Source of the DNA: VXNE01 sp965203615 | GTDB taxonomy: Bacteria; Pseudomonadota; Gammaproteobacteria; Pseudomonadales; Azotimanducaceae | Assembly: GCA_965203615.1 (NCBI GenBank) | Contig: OZ241900.1 | Coordinates: 4,216,001-4,280,000, forward strand | Reading direction: 5' to 3' | DNA length: 64,000 nt | Part shown: positions 8,166 through 16,348 of the stretch, one piece after another | Layout: each line of letters opens with the position of its first letter | How positions within the stretch are numbered: position 1 is the first letter of the stretch | Notes under the pieces: model-generated | Databases searched by the model: none | What the model was told of the DNA's origin: nothing | The model's input: the letters and a program-made list of their open reading frames with translations, nothing else | Made by a program: the position numbers and the translations under genes

Positions 8166-9227
8166 ATGAAGCTCCAAGGGGACGGCGTTTTCGGTTGGGT
8201 CGAGACGGTTGCCAGTCGGGCCGAGAAGTTCATCATCGTATCTCCCTTTTTCGCTATGGATGGGGAAATCAAGACGCTGCTTGCGGCCATACCGGACCTG
8301 CGAGTCCTGATCGGTGATGAGTTCTCGACAAATAATCCAGTTCCCCTTAGAGAGCTTTCGGAACTTGACTCTACTGATGTCAGATGCATCTATCGACGCG
8401 CCCTAAAGAAACGGTTGCACGCAAAGGTCTTCTTCGCTGAGGAGAAATCGGGACGATGCTTAGCGCTAGTCGGATCGGCGAACTTCACCGTAAGCGGGTT
8501 GACCAGTAACGAGGAACAGGCTGTTTCCTTGGATTCCGACTGCGAGACCGACCAGCCGATCCTTGAACAAATCGAACACTGGATTGACGAGTTGGACAAG
8601 TGCGGGAGAGAGATCGACTGGGAACAGGCCAGGAAAGAGTATGAAGAAGCGCCTAGTCCCAGTTTCTCGAGCGATGATTTCGATGCCTACCTGCAGGATC
8701 AGGCCCGGAACTACTGGGTGTTGAAGACGACGGAGGGAAGCGAAGGACCTTCTCGCTGGCCAGAGTTCGTTCGGGAGGGCGTGGTTTCGATCGGATGGAA
8801 CGACATCGTCGAAATCATGGCCGATGAGTACGCGATGGGACCGAACAAGTACGCTGTTGAGGATCTAAACGCCGCCGCCAGTGCTTTGGAATACGGCGGT
8901 TCCGCAGGACATGCGGCGAGAATGCTCCACTGCTTTTCGCGAGAATTCTCGTTAGGGGATAGAGTCATCTTGTGTAGAGGGTATACAGCCAACCAAAGGG
9001 CCGATGTTCATCTGTATGGTCTGGCCGTTGTGGATGGCGAAGTCGTCGATGACCAAAGCAGGGATTGGTGGCGGCTGAAGCGGCGAGCTGTGTTTCGGCG
9101 CAAGGACATTGAAATACCCAAGGATGTGTTTGCAGATGCCCTTGGAAAAGGAAGTCTACTTCACACGATTCATAGGATATCGGGAGACGGGTACGAGGAA
9201 TTCTGCCGCCAGATTCGAGAAATGTGA
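8166..9227 (+). CDS. PLD-like (HKD) nuclease with C-terminal PUA/EVE-like domain
   Basis: The first ~140 residues form one phospholipase-D half: HAKVFF (His85, Lys87), then LVGSANFT (Ser104, Asn106) and Glu116 in NEEQ, the HxK...GSxN...E pattern of HKD nucleases. Such single-copy proteins act as dimers. From about residue 190 a second domain (NYWVLKTTEG, then FVREGVVSIGWN) resembles the PUA/EVE-like readers found fused to modification-dependent restriction enzymes. The gene lies 74 bp after hsdM on the same strand and converges with the C5 methyltransferase. A role in cutting foreign or modified DNA is inferred from domains and setting. Confidence 0.75.
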   Translation: MKLQGDGVFGWVETVASRAEKFIIVSPFFAMDGEIKTLLAAIPDLRVLIGDEFSTNNPVPLRELSELDSTDVRCIYRRALKKRLHAKVFFAEEKSGRCLALVGSANFTVSGLTSNEEQAVSLDSDCETDQPILEQIEHWIDELDKCGREIDWEQARKEYEEAPSPSFSSDDFDAYLQDQARNYWVLKTTEGSEGPSRWPEFVREGVVSIGWNDIVEIMADEYAMGPNKYAVEDLNAAASALEYGGSAGHAARMLHCFSREFSLGDRVILCRGYTANQRADVHLYGLAVVDGEVVDDQSRDWWRLKRRAVFRRKDIEIPKDVFADALGKGSLLHTIHRISGDGYEEFCRQIREM

Positions 9228-9456
9228 TATTGGCTCATCGGTCACTTGCAGCGTTGCGCCGGGTGAGGCTGTGACTGATTGCGATGCGGGTGGACGAACG
9301 TGACGTCTTGCTGTCAATGGCAATCAAAAACTGCACATTCTTGGCAATTGCAAATCGCACAGATGAGGGATTGGCGGAAGGAGCGACGCGGTTGACTCTG
9401 TTGGTCGGACCAACGGTGAAGGAGCGTCGCACGGGACCGATACGACGCTTATCGCA

Positions 9457-10554
9457 TCAAACCTTCGGCAAATGATCGTAGGGTAAGCTGCTCAACCTCA
9501 TCGCCATCACCTCAAATATTGCCTGAGCCAGGATGGGACACACGCTGTTGCCGATCATCCTGAACGAGTGCCAGATTGTCGGATGGAAGCGAAAACCATC
9601 TGGGAATCCTTGCAACCTCGCCGCTTCCCTAACGGTGATCACGCGTGGTAGATCCGGATGGATGGGCCTTACGGATTGATAGGATCCACGATCCGGCCCT
9701 GTTCCGGCCCGCAGGGTGGGGCACTGCCCTGACCACTTCAACCTATGGTGTCGGCCGATGGGGTCCATTTCTCCCTGCTGAACCTTCCGAAAGCGATCAA
9801 CAACGCGCCTCGAGTGAGTGGTACGGCGATGCCCCGAGAATAGCTGATCCTTCGCATGCATCCGCCGGGCGTACTCGTGGCACCGCCCCCTGCGCGTGAT
9901 CTTCCAAAAATCGAATCCGTCGCGATCCTCGCAGCGCACTGCACCGACCAAGTCGGAAATCGCATCCTTCACGGTTGCCGCTGGACAACGCAAATCGTCG
10001 AAATCTTCGTTCGAGAGTGGATCGCCGCATTCCTTATGGATTCCTATCACGAACAGGCGCGACCGACTCGTAGCCGCCCCGAACTCGGCTGCATTCAGAG
10101 TTGTCGGTCCGAATATCGAGTACTCATCGCTAACTAGGCTCAAGCCATCATCCAAGACACCTCGCGCGTCCGAGTATCCGAGACCTCTGACGTTCTCCAT
10201 CACGAAGAAGGCCGGACTCACGTCCCGAACGATCCTGAAGTAATCTCGCAACAAATCACGACGTGGGTCGGAGACGATCCGCTTCCCGATCGCGCTGAAG
10301 CCTTGGCAGGGAGGGCCGCCCACGATCCCGTCCGGGCGCCCTCCCGCCGCTGCGCGAACCGCATCCCCACAGACCGTCGACAAATCTTGACCGATCACGC
10401 GTGTACCAGCGAAGTTTGCAGAAAACGAAGACGTCAATACGGGATCGTTGTCGAAGGCCGCAACCACACGGAACCCCGCCTCCCGAGCCCCCAACGAAAG
10501 CCCTCCGGCCCCAGCGAACAAATCGACTATCCGTCGTTGACAGGATTCAGTCAT
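9457..10554 (-). CDS. DNA (cytosine-5) methyltransferase
   Basis: The protein methylates cytosine C5 in DNA. The ordered motifs are clear: motif I DLFAGAGGLSLG (residues 11-22), motif IV GGPPCQGF with the catalytic Cys83, motif VI MENVRG (Glu120), and the C-terminal RxxARLQGFP and IGNSV blocks. At 365 aa it is of standard size for a Dcm-type enzyme. It is the last gene of a five-gene minus-strand run starting with thsB, 49 bp after the methyltransferase-like gene. It probably protects host DNA from an activity encoded by its neighbours, but no classical type II endonuclease gene is visible beside it. Confidence 0.93.
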   Translation of the reverse strand: MTESCQRRIVDLFAGAGGLSLGAREAGFRVVAAFDNDPVLTSSFSANFAGTRVIGQDLSTVCGDAVRAAAGGRPDGIVGGPPCQGFSAIGKRIVSDPRRDLLRDYFRIVRDVSPAFFVMENVRGLGYSDARGVLDDGLSLVSDEYSIFGPTTLNAAEFGAATSRSRLFVIGIHKECGDPLSNEDFDDLRCPAATVKDAISDLVGAVRCEDRDGFDFWKITRRGRCHEYARRMHAKDQLFSGHRRTTHSRRVVDRFRKVQQGEMDPIGRHHRLKWSGQCPTLRAGTGPDRGSYQSVRPIHPDLPRVITVREAARLQGFPDGFRFHPTIWHSFRMIGNSVCPILAQAIFEVMAMRLSSLPYDHLPKV

Positions 10555-10603
10555 GTTTATAGGGCGGGGACAGTAGATTGGCCCCTCGATCTTGCAAGCG
10601 CCA

Positions 10604-11548
10604 CTACGTCACGATCTCGGCAAACGAAGGATACTCACGATAGTACCGCTCGTACACGCGAATCTGCTCTTCCTCAAGATCGAATCCCAACGCTTGGACC
10701 ACGCCTCGCGTGAGTCCCGCCGGGTCCGGCAATCTAGATTGCAGCGCCATTGCCTCTCGGATTGTCAAATGGGGCGCAGTAATCGCCGCAGGCGGCCGAC
10801 ACCGCCAGTCCGTCGCCTTAATCCTACTTTCGGCTAGCCGCCGATTTGCTTCGGATGGAAGCACGCCGCCTGCCGTCACCATCGGTGCAGTGTCCCTATA
10901 GATGATCTGGAACGCTGGCACGAATCCTCCAGGCCGCCGTGCCTCTGATGCGATGGCCTTCATGAAGTTGACGGCCAGATCCGCCAACGTGCGCTGCATT
11001 CGGTGTTCCTTGCATTGGTTCTTGGAGAGGCCCTCGGGCACAACGCCTTCAAACAGTTCCTTCAACCTATCCGGTCTTTCGTTGGCTGCACCATATTTCG
11101 TTTCGGCCGCGTTAAAGGTTGCGAGCACGATTGAGTTTTCTGGCGCACTCTCCACGATCAGACGCATGTCGTCGCTTGCATCCTCGTCGAAAGACCTGTC
11201 GTAGTCCAACCAAATCACCCATGGCCGGGCATTTACGCCAGCATCTTCACACAAACGAGGAAGCACTTCGGACGAGGATCCTCGACGAACGTCTACGGTG
11301 GCGAAAGGTGAGTTAAATCGGGCACGGAGGTAACCGATATCGTCCTGCTCGATAGAGATCATGTCGTTGATCGACAGAATCTTGTGTGCCATGACGAAGT
11401 CGACGAACCAAATCGAACCGAGCCCGACGTATACGGGCTCTTTGAGGTCCAAGCGACTCTGAAGCAAGCGAATGCCGCCGAACACAATCTGCCGCTGTAT
11501 GCTCTTGCTCGGACGGAGACCGAAATTGACGGTGTCGAAAGATGCCAT
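10604..11548 (-). CDS. Rossmann methyltransferase-like protein of unknown substrate, defence operon
   Basis: I do not recognise a named family with certainty. The 314-aa protein has an AdoMet-type Rossmann pattern: strand and Gly-rich loop VYVGLGSIWF (residues 39-48), an acidic residue ending the second strand (SIEQDD, Glu67), and a WLDYDR strand near residue 113, where catalytic or metal-binding Asp residues sit in O-methyltransferase-like folds. Its ATG follows the stop of the GHKL ATPase gene directly (TAGATG), so the two are strongly coupled. It could be an RNA or small-molecule methyltransferase, or a degenerate sensor of AdoMet. Confidence 0.6.
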   Translation of the reverse strand: MASFDTVNFGLRPSKSIQRQIVFGGIRLLQSRLDLKEPVYVGLGSIWFVDFVMAHKILSINDMISIEQDDIGYLRARFNSPFATVDVRRGSSSEVLPRLCEDAGVNARPWVIWLDYDRSFDEDASDDMRLIVESAPENSIVLATFNAAETKYGAANERPDRLKELFEGVVPEGLSKNQCKEHRMQRTLADLAVNFMKAIASEARRPGGFVPAFQIIYRDTAPMVTAGGVLPSEANRRLAESRIKATDWRCRPPAAITAPHLTIREAMALQSRLPDPAGLTRGVVQALGFDLEEEQIRVYERYYREYPSFAEIVT

Positions 11549-12916
11549 CTACTCGTCCCCGACCAGATCGTCGTACGTATAGTCGAATGACTTCATGCCT
11601 ACTTCCCTGTATGGCATCGTGATTCTTCCGAGAGCTTCGGCAAGCTTCTTCATCCTAGACACTGGTACGGAGTAGTTGACGTTAGCCACGCGTGTTCGTG
11701 GCGCGCGGACGAGTCTGGGCAATACGGCCTCCGCCCGGCTCTCTACGTCCCTGATCGCTACCGCCTTCGCTTTCTGTTCCTTCTCCTTCGCCCGTTCCAG
11801 CGCTTGCTTCCTCATGTTTGTGTATGACGTCCATTGCTTCGTTAGCTCTCTCATCCGTGGACGCGCGCGTAGGAATATCTCCGATGTCACCTCGACGCTC
11901 CGCTTCGTAGTGGTCAACGGTAACGCGCTCGCGTTGGACGCGGAAAAGAAAACCATACCGAGGAACCCTGAGTACTGCGGGTGCCAAGTGGGCCAGTCTG
12001 GTAGTCCCCAACCCGAAACGCTCGACTTGTCGCCCGCGAGGACGATCCTCCCGTTGCAGGCCACGTACCAGCCGTATCGATCATACTCCCTCTCCCTCAT
12101 GTCCTCCGGCTCCGTACCCTCGGGAGGTGGTGCCGCCATCCCGCCAACGATTTCGACCGTAACTGGTTCGCCTCCTTTTCTGTCCGAATAGCTAACGCGC
12201 ATGGGAACGAATTCTTCACTCTGTAGGAATTCGATTCGAGCTCCGGCAATATCTTTCCCGTTGACACTTACGTTCAAACCACGCTCGAGGTGAAGGGCGT
12301 AGTCCCTGGCGATGGTGCGCTCCAAACGGTCAATGAACGCTGGGTTGTCGAACGAAGCAGCGGCTCCTGGCGTGAGATTCTTGACTTCGACCACAACTCC
12401 GTTCTCCCGCTGTGGCTGGGAGTCGTCGATGTCGAAATCCCAGGGAGGGTCGTCGCTCTCCATCCACCTGAGTACGTCTATGGGAACCGTGAACCCCATT
12501 CTTGACCCGTCCTCGTCTTCGACAGTGCTGCTAATCCGGATCTTGCGTCCGATCTTGAATACGGCGCGTTTCATGCCAATGCCGTATACGCCGATGCTGT
12601 AGTCCTCGAGTTGGGCATCGGGGCGCCGTCCGAAGCTGAAGGCGTGGTTGACCGCGTCGTCCAGCGTCATCCCGCCGCAGTTGTCGATGATGCGGAACTC
12701 GGTTGTCGACGTATCGATTGATATCGAGAACGTCGACAAATCGGTGTCGTCGTCAAGGCCTAAATGGTGGCTGCCCGAAGCCCGCCAAGCGCTGTCAACG
12801 CTGTTGTCGATTAGGTCGAGTATGCTGTCCTCGAGTGTGATGTCTCTCGTGATCATATCGACGAAGAAGTGCTTCGTTGGATCTGCGCTAGCTTTCAATT
12901 GGCCATCGTCGTCCAT
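11549..12916 (-). CDS. MORC/MutL-like GHKL ATPase, defence operon
   Basis: The N-terminal ATP-binding Bergerat fold is complete: N box with Glu29 and Asn38 (LIDNSVD), G1 motif IIDNCGGM (Asp78), and G2 motif YGIGMKRA (112-118). A transducer-like region follows with LTTTKRSVEV, carrying a Lys where GHKL proteins place the one that contacts ATP. The C-terminal 130 residues are a charged helical region (RKQALERAKEKEQKAKA). GHKL ATPases of this MORC-like type are known beside DNA methyltransferases in bacterial restriction-modification operons. GAGGAG precedes the ATG. It lies 63 bp after thsA and immediately before the methyltransferase-like gene. Confidence 0.8.
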   Translation of the reverse strand: MDDDGQLKASADPTKHFFVDMITRDITLEDSILDLIDNSVDSAWRASGSHHLGLDDDTDLSTFSISIDTSTTEFRIIDNCGGMTLDDAVNHAFSFGRRPDAQLEDYSIGVYGIGMKRAVFKIGRKIRISSTVEDEDGSRMGFTVPIDVLRWMESDDPPWDFDIDDSQPQRENGVVVEVKNLTPGAAASFDNPAFIDRLERTIARDYALHLERGLNVSVNGKDIAGARIEFLQSEEFVPMRVSYSDRKGGEPVTVEIVGGMAAPPPEGTEPEDMREREYDRYGWYVACNGRIVLAGDKSSVSGWGLPDWPTWHPQYSGFLGMVFFSASNASALPLTTTKRSVEVTSEIFLRARPRMRELTKQWTSYTNMRKQALERAKEKEQKAKAVAIRDVESRAEAVLPRLVRAPRTRVANVNYSVPVSRMKKLAEALGRITMPYREVGMKSFDYTYDDLVGDE

Positions 12917-12979
12917 TGAGTATCTCCTCGAAGCCCTCGAAGGGCAGTGTACATGCAGACGCTCTCGCGTCCTTACTCT

Positions 12980-13888
12980 TCACGCCGCGGTTCCGACCGG
13001 CGGCACCCTTCCTTTGATCCACGCACTTGGCCTGTGAGTGCACTCACAGTTCAGGAACTCCCTCAACTCCCGGAGGTCGAGGTCCTTGGCATCTTGCGGC
13101 TGCACCACCACAGTCAGGGCTTCGGCGAGCTTGCCCTCAGACGCGGCTGCAACGAACGACCTCACAATAATTCGTATTGCCTCCATGCGAGTTAGGGGAA
13201 GCCTACTCAGGCCCGTGCCCAAAACCGGACATTCGATATCCTCCTGGGTTCCTCTAGACCTGATTTCTTCCCACATCATCGATAGTGCGTCCTGATATTC
13301 GTTTAGGTCCGATTCGGCAACTTTGTTCGCATTCAGTCTGCTGATTGCTACCAAGTAGCCAGTGCGATCGCCTCCAGTAACTCTGGCCACCGTTCCCAGC
13401 CGAAATTCCGACATCTTGCCGAAAGGTTTTGTGGCATTCGTATGCTGTCGTAATGGTTTTGTGCCCTTCAGCGCTGCTTCGATTCCAATGTCGAGGTCGC
13501 CAACAGCCGATCCGAAGTAACGCACAGTGAACTGACCCTGCACGCTTCTTCTGGATATCGCCCCATGCTCAATTGAGGTGTCGAACGTTGCATTGCTTCC
13601 GACGACTACCGCCCCGCGATATCGCCTCCAAAATATGTTGCCGATCTGGATCTGGACCCTCGTATCAGTGTTCGAGATCCTCGCGCCTATTGGCCGAAGC
13701 GCGCGACCCACGCCGACAGACAAGCCGGTGGCAAAGAACACCCACCAACTTGATCTCAGCCAATCGACCCACGAACTCTCGGCAAAAAAGTAGTCTACGA
13801 TTTGGACACATACCCAGAGAATGCCGAACGAACTCATGATTGACACCAGAGTGGTGACGCCGAGAGTAGACAACCATACTCGAATCAT
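12980..13888 (-). CDS. thsA: Thoeris effector ThsA, type II (two TM segments plus macro domain)
   Basis: Residues ~5-34 and ~44-64 form two hydrophobic segments, followed by a ~200-residue soluble domain. That domain matches the macro-type fold of type II Thoeris effectors (DUF6430/ThsA_Macro), for example GAVVVGSNATFDT and CPVLGTGLSRLPL. In characterised type II systems the macro domain binds an ADP-ribose-derived signal made by the TIR protein and the membrane part then disrupts the envelope. The preceding gene is a TIR-like ThsB, stop to start 5 bp apart, as expected for a Thoeris pair. The family call rests on architecture and context; ligand specificity is inferred. Confidence 0.8.
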   Translation of the reverse strand: MIRVWLSTLGVTTLVSIMSSFGILWVCVQIVDYFFAESSWVDWLRSSWWVFFATGLSVGVGRALRPIGARISNTDTRVQIQIGNIFWRRYRGAVVVGSNATFDTSIEHGAISRRSVQGQFTVRYFGSAVGDLDIGIEAALKGTKPLRQHTNATKPFGKMSEFRLGTVARVTGGDRTGYLVAISRLNANKVAESDLNEYQDALSMMWEEIRSRGTQEDIECPVLGTGLSRLPLTRMEAIRIIVRSFVAAASEGKLAEALTVVVQPQDAKDLDLRELREFLNCECTHRPSAWIKGRVPPVGTAA

Positions 13889-13893
13889 CGGGC

Positions 13894-14403
13894 CTAGTTC
13901 GCGATGCCAAGTCGCCGATAAATGTCATCCTGATAAAAGTATGCGCCGCTCTCTCCTTCCTTACTGAGCGACTCGAACTGATCAGGCCAATTCGTGATAG
14001 CGTGCTGGATGATGCCCGGCCGGAAGCTGACGTAAATCACGAGTTCATCCCGGATCACGGGCGGGCACAGCTCAACATCCTGCGATCTGAGTCCATTCAG
14101 GTTGACTCCAACGATAGGTATTCCCAAATCCAGAGCCTGTTCAAGCTCCCATCGGACAAACTTGAACAGGTAGCGCGTTCTCTGGCCTATTAACGATACT
14201 ACGACCTTGGCGTTGTTCAGACGTTCACGCAGCCGCCGTTTGATCGTCTGCTCCTGGCTTGAGTCCCTCGCCGTATTCAAATCGTGAGCATCATAGAAGT
14301 TGAACTGGAAACGGTCGTTTGCCTTCCATGCAGTCATCAACCGGTAGTAATGAATGTCGTTGTCTCCATCAAACGACACGAATGTCTTGTTCCTATATGC
14401 CAC
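13894..14403 (-). CDS. thsB: Thoeris TIR-like sensor ThsB
   Basis: The 169-aa protein is a stand-alone TIR-like domain of the ThsB (DUF1863) type. The first strand RNKTFVSFDGDND, the strand KVVVSLIGQRT (about residue 66), and FVRWELEQAL with Glu86 at the expected catalytic position are all present. ThsB proteins sense phage infection and use NAD to make a nucleotide signal for ThsA. The start is GTG 14403, supported by AGGAG nine bases upstream; no ATG is suitably placed. It heads the five-gene minus-strand run thsB-thsA-GHKL-methyltransferase-like-C5 methylase. Confidence 0.85.
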   Translation of the reverse strand: MAYRNKTFVSFDGDNDIHYYRLMTAWKANDRFQFNFYDAHDLNTARDSSQEQTIKRRLRERLNNAKVVVSLIGQRTRYLFKFVRWELEQALDLGIPIVGVNLNGLRSQDVELCPPVIRDELVIYVSFRPGIIQHAITNWPDQFESLSKEGESGAYFYQDDIYRRLGIAN

Positions 14404-14519
14404 TGATTAACTCTCCTAATAGTTTTCTGGTTCCGTCACGACCACGACCTCGCAACGGGTGTTCGCCCAGGTTGTAGTGGTAGACGAATGTACCATTTAC
14501 ATCAGGTGCCTTTTGTTAT

Positions 14520-14610
14520 TGGCGGAGAGGGAGGGATTCGAACCCTCGATGAGCTATTAACCCATACACACTTTCCAGGCGTGCTCCTTAAGCCGCTCGG
14601 ACACCTCTCC
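14520..14610 (-). tRNA. tRNA-Ser (anticodon GGA)
   Basis: Read on the minus strand, the molecule starts GGAGAGGTGTCCGAGCGG and ends in an encoded CCA (TGG at 14520-14522). The 7-bp acceptor pairs 14604-14610 with 14524-14530, the discriminator is G, the T-loop GGTTCGAATCC is standard, and there is a long class II variable arm. The anticodon loop CTGGAAA gives GGA. It sits between the defence island and the SRP RNA gene. Confidence 0.96.
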
Positions 14611-14624
14611 GGTGGCAACTGGAG

Positions 14625-14725
14625 GCGACCCGACCAGCCACACCCCGGCACCCGAGTCCGCTGCTGCCGCTGCTCCCTTCCGGGCCTGACGGGGTTCACA
14701 ACTTGTCGTCGCGAGGGGACCGGAG
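14625..14725 (-). ncRNA. ffs: Small SRP RNA (4.5S RNA)
   Basis: The minus strand carries the conserved SRP apical hairpin: GTCAGGCCCGGAAGGGAGCA around 14662-14681, with the GGAAG/AGCAG internal loops that bind Ffh. It is followed by the typical GTGCCGGGGTGTGGCTGG 3' flank. This is the bacterial short form lacking an Alu domain. The RNA joins Ffh to target nascent membrane proteins. The exact ends are approximate. It lies directly upstream of tRNA-Ser on the same strand. Confidence 0.85.
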
Positions 14726-14885
14726 GGGTCACCATCGTTGCGGGGCGTATCGTAGCCAGCGCGCGGGGAGGGTGGCAAGTGACCGGGCGCATCCGTGACG
14801 GTCGGATCCAGAGTGACGGCAGTTCATACCGGCACGCACATTCGCGTACGCTAAGGAATCCTCAAGCACCCAAGGATCGGCACGC

Positions 14886-16238
14886 ATGCCATCAACATCG
14901 ACAGGCCCCACGGCGCGCATCGCCGAGCGCGCCGTCAACACGCGTTTCGAAGATCTCTCCCCCGAGGCGATCACTGTCACCAAGCAGTGCCTGATGGATT
15001 TCATCGGAGTCGCGCTGGCCGGGATGGACGAACCGCTGGCGCGCATCCTCCTGGAAGAGGTGGAAGAGCAGGGTGGGCATCCGCAGGCGTCGGTGTTTCG
15101 CGCTGGCAGGAAGGCCAGTCTCAGCCAGGCAGCACTCGTGAACGGTACCGCAGGACACGCCCTCGACTATGACGACGTCAACAGCGGGTGCAACGGCCAC
15201 CCTACGGCACCCGTCGCACCCGCTGTGTTGGCGCTTGCGGAACACAGGGGGTCGTCCGGGCGAGACGTGATCCGGGCGCTCGCGTCCGGCATCGACGCGG
15301 AATGCCTGGTCGTCAGTTACACGGGCCGTTCGCCTTACGCCCGCGGGTGGCATGCGACGGGCACCGTCGGCTGCTTCGGCGCGACTGCGGCGTCGGCCCA
15401 GCTTCTCGGGCTCGATGCGGACACTACGGCGCACGCCTTCGGCATCGCGGGGACGCAGGCGGCTGGTCTGAAGGCGGTGTTCGGCACCATGACCAAGCCG
15501 CTGCATGCCGGGCATTCGGCGGCGACGGGTCTCACGGCGGCGAGCCTCGCGAAGCGTGGTTACTCCAGCCGGCCCAACATCCTGGAGGCAGCCCAGGGAT
15601 TCGGCGCGACGCAGAGCGATACCATGTCCATGGAGCGGTTCGAGCGCGACATCGAGGCGGTGGATTCGTTCGTGCCCGACACGAACTACAAGTATCACGC
15701 CGCCGGGTACCTGGTGCACTCGGCCATTGAGGCGGCAAAGGCGCTGCAGGCCGAGCACGGTTTTGGGACCGATGACGTAGAGAGCATCGAGATCAAGGTG
15801 GACAGCGGGCACTTCACTACGGTGAATATCCCGTCACCCAGCACCGGGCTCGAGGCGAAGTTCAGCCTGCGCTTTGCAGTGGCCATGGCGCTGCACGGCG
15901 TCGATACCGCCCGCATCGAGAGTTTCAACGACGACATCGTCAAGGATCCCGCCCTGATCGAGACGCGCGACAAGGCGCATGTCGTCGCGTTCGACGAGCC
16001 GGCGGCGGACACGCGAGTCACCATCACGACCACGGATGGGCGCGTGGTGTCGCTCGACGTGAACGTGGCCATTCCGGAGCGTGATTTGGACCTGCAATGG
16101 CGGAAGCTCGAAGCGAAGTTCCACTCTCTGGTCGATCCGCTGCTGGGACTGGATACCGCAGACCAACTCGTTGCCTGGTGTCGCGACCTGGAGAATCGTG
16201 ACGACTTGAGCAGGTTCTGGGATCTGCTCCGGGGGTAG
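14886..16238 (+). CDS. MmgE/PrpD family protein (2-methylcitrate dehydratase-like)
   Basis: The 450-aa protein matches the MmgE/PrpD fold throughout: the LMDFIGVALAG start helix, NGTAGHALDYDDV near residue 93, GWHATGTVGCFGA near residue 155, and KPLHAGHSA near residue 204. Family members include 2-methylcitrate dehydratase, iminodisuccinate epimerase-like enzymes and cis-aconitate decarboxylase; the substrate here cannot be assigned. It stands alone with no prpB or prpC beside it, which argues against the methylcitrate cycle. A decayed fragment of a close paralogue lies at 18182-18390. Confidence 0.85.
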   Translation: MPSTSTGPTARIAERAVNTRFEDLSPEAITVTKQCLMDFIGVALAGMDEPLARILLEEVEEQGGHPQASVFRAGRKASLSQAALVNGTAGHALDYDDVNSGCNGHPTAPVAPAVLALAEHRGSSGRDVIRALASGIDAECLVVSYTGRSPYARGWHATGTVGCFGATAASAQLLGLDADTTAHAFGIAGTQAAGLKAVFGTMTKPLHAGHSAATGLTAASLAKRGYSSRPNILEAAQGFGATQSDTMSMERFERDIEAVDSFVPDTNYKYHAAGYLVHSAIEAAKALQAEHGFGTDDVESIEIKVDSGHFTTVNIPSPSTGLEAKFSLRFAVAMALHGVDTARIESFNDDIVKDPALIETRDKAHVVAFDEPAADTRVTITTTDGRVVSLDVNVAIPERDLDLQWRKLEAKFHSLVDPLLGLDTADQLVAWCRDLENRDDLSRFWDLLRG

Positions 16239-16348
16239 CGCGGTCAGGACGTGGCGGCTGCCGCCGTCTCGGGCGTAGCCATCGTTCAGGGGCTCTCTCG
16301 AAACTCCTTGAAGCGTTGCTCGGTACCTCCCGCACAGCCAGACCCCGC

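Noticed and set aside
9284..9475. 63-codon plus-strand frame between the PLD gene and the C5 methylase
   Set aside because: No ribosome site or family similarity, and it overlaps the 3' end of the methylase gene.
14892..15812. 306-codon frame antisense to mmgE
   Set aside because: It mirrors a clear MmgE/PrpD gene and shows no recognisable domain.
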